A stretch of DNA of 22,917 nucleotides, from the NCBI GenBank assembly GCA_946886725.1, contig CAMPJF010000002.1:1-22917 (forward strand). The letters are read 5' to 3'. Positions 21,406 through 22,917 of this stretch are shown in pieces (position 1 is the stretch's first letter; every line of letters begins with the position of its first letter). The translations under genes were made by a program, and so were the position numbers. Under the pieces are notes generated by a model, which saw only the letters and a list, made by a program, of their open reading frames with translations, searched no databases and had not been told where the DNA came from. The stretch comes from an uncultured Candidatus Saccharibacteria bacterium (GTDB taxonomy: Bacteria; Patescibacteria; Saccharimonadia; Saccharimonadales; UBA6022).

Positions 21406-21863
21406 TGCCGATTCGCATCCTTGCTGTTGGTAAAAAACACGAGTCGTGGGTTAGTGACGGGATTGAACGTTATGAAAAGCGCCTCAAGAAGCCGTTTACG
21501 GATAGCTGGGTATTTTTACCCCACTCTGCTCGCGAGGGCCTTGCGGCTCGTCAGGAAGAGTCAGAACGCTTATTGTCGCGACTGTCACCTAGCGAATACG
21601 TCATCCTCCTGGATGAACGAGGTAAAATGATTGATTCACCTGCCCTGTCGCAACGTATCATCAAGCCCTTGGAGTCATCGATTAATGTGACCTTTATTAT
21701 CGGGGGCGCATACGGTGTGGATGACACAGTCCATCAGCGGGCCGATTACATATGGTCGCTTTCGCCTTTGGTATTTCCCCATCAGCTCGTTCGACTGCTA
21801 CTTCTCGAACAGTTGTATCGTGCTCAGGAGATCGCCGCGGGCAACCCTTATCACCACGTATAG
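21405..21863 (+). CDS. rlmH: 23S rRNA pseudouridine-1915 N3-methyltransferase RlmH
   Basis: The 152-residue protein matches the whole SPOUT-class RlmH family. The N-terminus is MPIRILAVGK, LDERG is at 69-73, and the S-adenosylmethionine-binding knot is formed by FIIGGAYG (97-104). The C-terminal block is PHQLVR (125-130) followed by a YRAQEIAAGNPYHH end. RlmH methylates pseudouridine 1915 in helix 69 of 23S rRNA in the assembled 70S ribosome. Its start overlaps the HIT stop, so both are one coupled two-gene operon. Confidence 0.95.
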   Translation: MPIRILAVGKKHESWVSDGIERYEKRLKKPFTDSWVFLPHSAREGLAARQEESERLLSRLSPSEYVILLDERGKMIDSPALSQRIIKPLESSINVTFIIGGAYGVDDTVHQRADYIWSLSPLVFPHQLVRLLLLEQLYRAQEIAAGNPYHHV

Positions 21864-21875
21864 TCAGACATACAG

Positions 21876-21904
21876 TTGACAAAAAACAAAGCTTATGCTA
21901 TATT
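21876..21904 (+). promoter_or_regulatory. Strong promoter for the 21946 gene
   Basis: A consensus TTGACA (21876-21881) and TATATT (21899-21904) are spaced by 17 bp, with TGC before the -10. The predicted start is near 21911, leaving a leader of about 35 nt with no Shine-Dalgarno sequence. Confidence 0.78.
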
Positions 21905-21945
21905 TGATAGTGTTAAACAGTCAAAAATAAACAGTACGAAAAAAC

Positions 21946-22290
21946 ATGCAACCACTATCACTACTTATTACGCCGTTATCTATTTTCCTAAGTCTTAGTA
22001 CTTCGACAGGCGTTTTTTTACACGATACGCGAGTCGATAAGGCCGCACTAACAGCGCTATCCGGGGCGGCATCAAACACTACTTCTGATGCGAACATCAA
22101 ACTAGTTAATCACGCGACTGATTCGCATACCCATGTCGAACGCCATTCGTTGTCACAGTCGCCGCATGCGGCTCGTGGTGATAATCCACGCATACCGCCA
22201 CGCGCAAATTCGGAAAAGAAGTATTTATCGCAAAAGAATCTTGGATTAGGTCACGATCCTTTTGACAGCTATGCGCTGCCACTCGCCTAA
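21946..22290 (+). CDS. Small putative secreted protein, unknown family
   Basis: The 114-residue product begins with a hydrophobic stretch (residues 3-25) that could be a signal peptide or anchor, although it lacks the usual basic n-region. The rest is polar, rich in His, Ser, Asn and Ala, with five histidines in the middle third and no cysteine. I do not recognise it. A near-consensus promoter upstream and a terminator just after the stop show that this is a real transcription unit. The coding status rests on that context, so it is less sure than its neighbours. Its last codons overlap the end of valS on the other strand by 4 nt. Confidence 0.55.
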   Translation: MQPLSLLITPLSIFLSLSTSTGVFLHDTRVDKAALTALSGAASNTTSDANIKLVNHATDSHTHVERHSLSQSPHAARGDNPRIPPRANSEKKYLSQKNLGLGHDPFDSYALPLA

Positions 22291-22917
22291 TTTAAAATAT
22301 TCAGTTCATCCTGAAGGCGCGTTACGAGCGCCTTTTTGGTTACAAGCTCTGCACGGGATTCTTCGACGAGTTTCGCTGGCGCCTTGGCGACATACGTCTC
22401 ATTAGCAAGTCTCGCCTCTAGTGTCGTAATAAACTGACGGGTTTCGGCGAGGCGAACCTCGAGGTTGGATTGATGTTCGTACATTTTTTCAGAGCTGATA
22501 TCGAGCCATGCTTCGCGGTTGCTGGCTGCAAGACGAAGGCCGCGCGCCTGATCCACTTCGGTGACTTCTTTGACGCGAGCAAGATGCTTGATCAGGTCTT
22601 TATTTTCGGCGATAAGCGTATCATTTTGGTAGAGTAGCCCGTAACGTTCGTTGCCAGGCAATTCAGCGGTGACATAGCGAGCTTCAATGACAAGCTTTTG
22701 TAGCCGTTCAAATTCACCGGCGGCGATATCGTCATATGTAACTTCGGTTGGCCATGGGGTGCGAATCAATAAATCGTCGTGCCATTCAAGCGATTGCCAG
22801 ATGGTCTCGGTGACGAATGGCGCGAAAGGATGCGCTATTTTCAGACTGGTATCAAGGACCCAAGCAAGCATGCTGGGGTTGTTTTCGGACTTGCTGGCCT
22901 CGATAAACCAATCGGCG
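22287..22917 (-). CDS. valS: Valyl-tRNA synthetase, C-terminal part (5' end outside window)
   Basis: The frame is open to the right edge and encodes the last 209 or so residues of ValRS. It starts inside the anticodon-binding alpha-helical domain (DWFIEASK, then AHPFAPFVTETIWQSL, typical of class Ia valine enzymes). The C-terminal coiled-coil arm follows, with the family block LANETYVAKAPAKLVEESR. The catalytic HIGH and KMSKS motifs would be upstream, outside the window. The C-terminal end is complete and typical. Confidence 0.93.
   Translation of the reverse strand, partial: ADWFIEASKSENNPSMLAWVLDTSLKIAHPFAPFVTETIWQSLEWHDDLLIRTPWPTEVTYDDIAAGEFERLQKLVIEARYVTAELPGNERYGLLYQNDTLIAENKDLIKHLARVKEVTEVDQARGLRLAASNREAWLDISSEKMYEHQSNLEVRLAETRQFITTLEARLANETYVAKAPAKLVEESRAELVTKKALVTRLQDELNILN
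22314..22337 (+). terminator. Terminator of the 21946 gene, inside the antisense valS end
   Basis: AAGGCGC (22314-22320) pairs with GCGCCTT (22328-22334) around GTTACGA, followed by a T-run. It lies 24 nt after the plus-strand stop, yet within the last codons of valS on the minus strand. Confidence 0.7.

Noticed and set aside
1..22917. CRISPR array, rRNA genes or insertion sequences
   Set aside because: No regularly spaced repeats, rRNA-like stretches, transposase motifs or paired terminal inverted repeats were seen.
1..22917. UGA recoded as glycine, as in some other CPR lineages
   Set aside because: All genes read through to normal stops without in-frame UGA, and several end in TGA at the expected place (for example 13437-13439).

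Overview
The window looks like a compact bacterial chromosome segment from a Candidate Phyla Radiation (Patescibacteria) lineage, most likely Saccharibacteria (TM7). This is an inference from gene content and style: short intergenic gaps, -10 boxes lying a few bases before start codons, several serine tRNAs with encoded CCA ends, and a chromosomal type IV secretion (T4SS)-like locus of VirB4, TraC, PrgI and VirB6/TrbL-like proteins beside a tandem array of small two-helix pilin-like proteins. No in-frame UGA is needed in any gene read here, so the standard code fits.

Region 1 (1-11393, minus strand) encodes the core of an envelope-spanning machine. In transcription order it holds a large VirB6/TrbL-like membrane protein (8646-11393), a single-pass anchored protein (7461-8534), a second VirB6/TrbL-like paralogue (4653-7382), a PrgI-family protein (3481-4599), a TraC-like protein (2612-3445), the VirB4-type ATPase (732-2609) and a membrane protein that runs off the left edge (1-719). 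No relaxase, VirD4-type coupling protein or transfer origin is seen. The machine therefore looks like a non-conjugative export, uptake or attachment apparatus rather than a mobile element.

Region 2 (11466-15020, plus strand) starts with a divergent polytopic membrane protein of higher G+C content, closed by a double hairpin. It then carries six consecutive VirB2/TrbC-like pilin-like genes (12508-14974). The first five form a tight operon. The sixth has its own strong promoter and terminator. A seventh copy is an orphan at 16636-17055 (minus).

Region 3 (15021-22917) is mostly housekeeping. It has an Hsp20 chaperone, a ComF-like phosphoribosyltransferase, tRNA-Ser(UGA), the orphan pilin, tRNA-Ser(GCU), a type IV pilin, a tRNA-like remnant, uppP, a two-helix membrane protein, tRNA-Arg(GCG), a KGG-repeat stress protein, tRNA-Ser(CGA), a small membrane protein divergent from a HIT hydrolase, rlmH, a small secreted protein and the 3' end of valS.

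Three patterns stand out. The seven pilin-like paralogues lie next to a reduced T4SS core. All four tRNA genes have their CCA end built into the stem of the following terminator. Several genes appear to be leaderless, with a -10 hexamer exactly 6 nt before the ATG. ComF and the type IV pilin also occur here, so the region may combine envelope contact and DNA uptake functions, but that link is inference.
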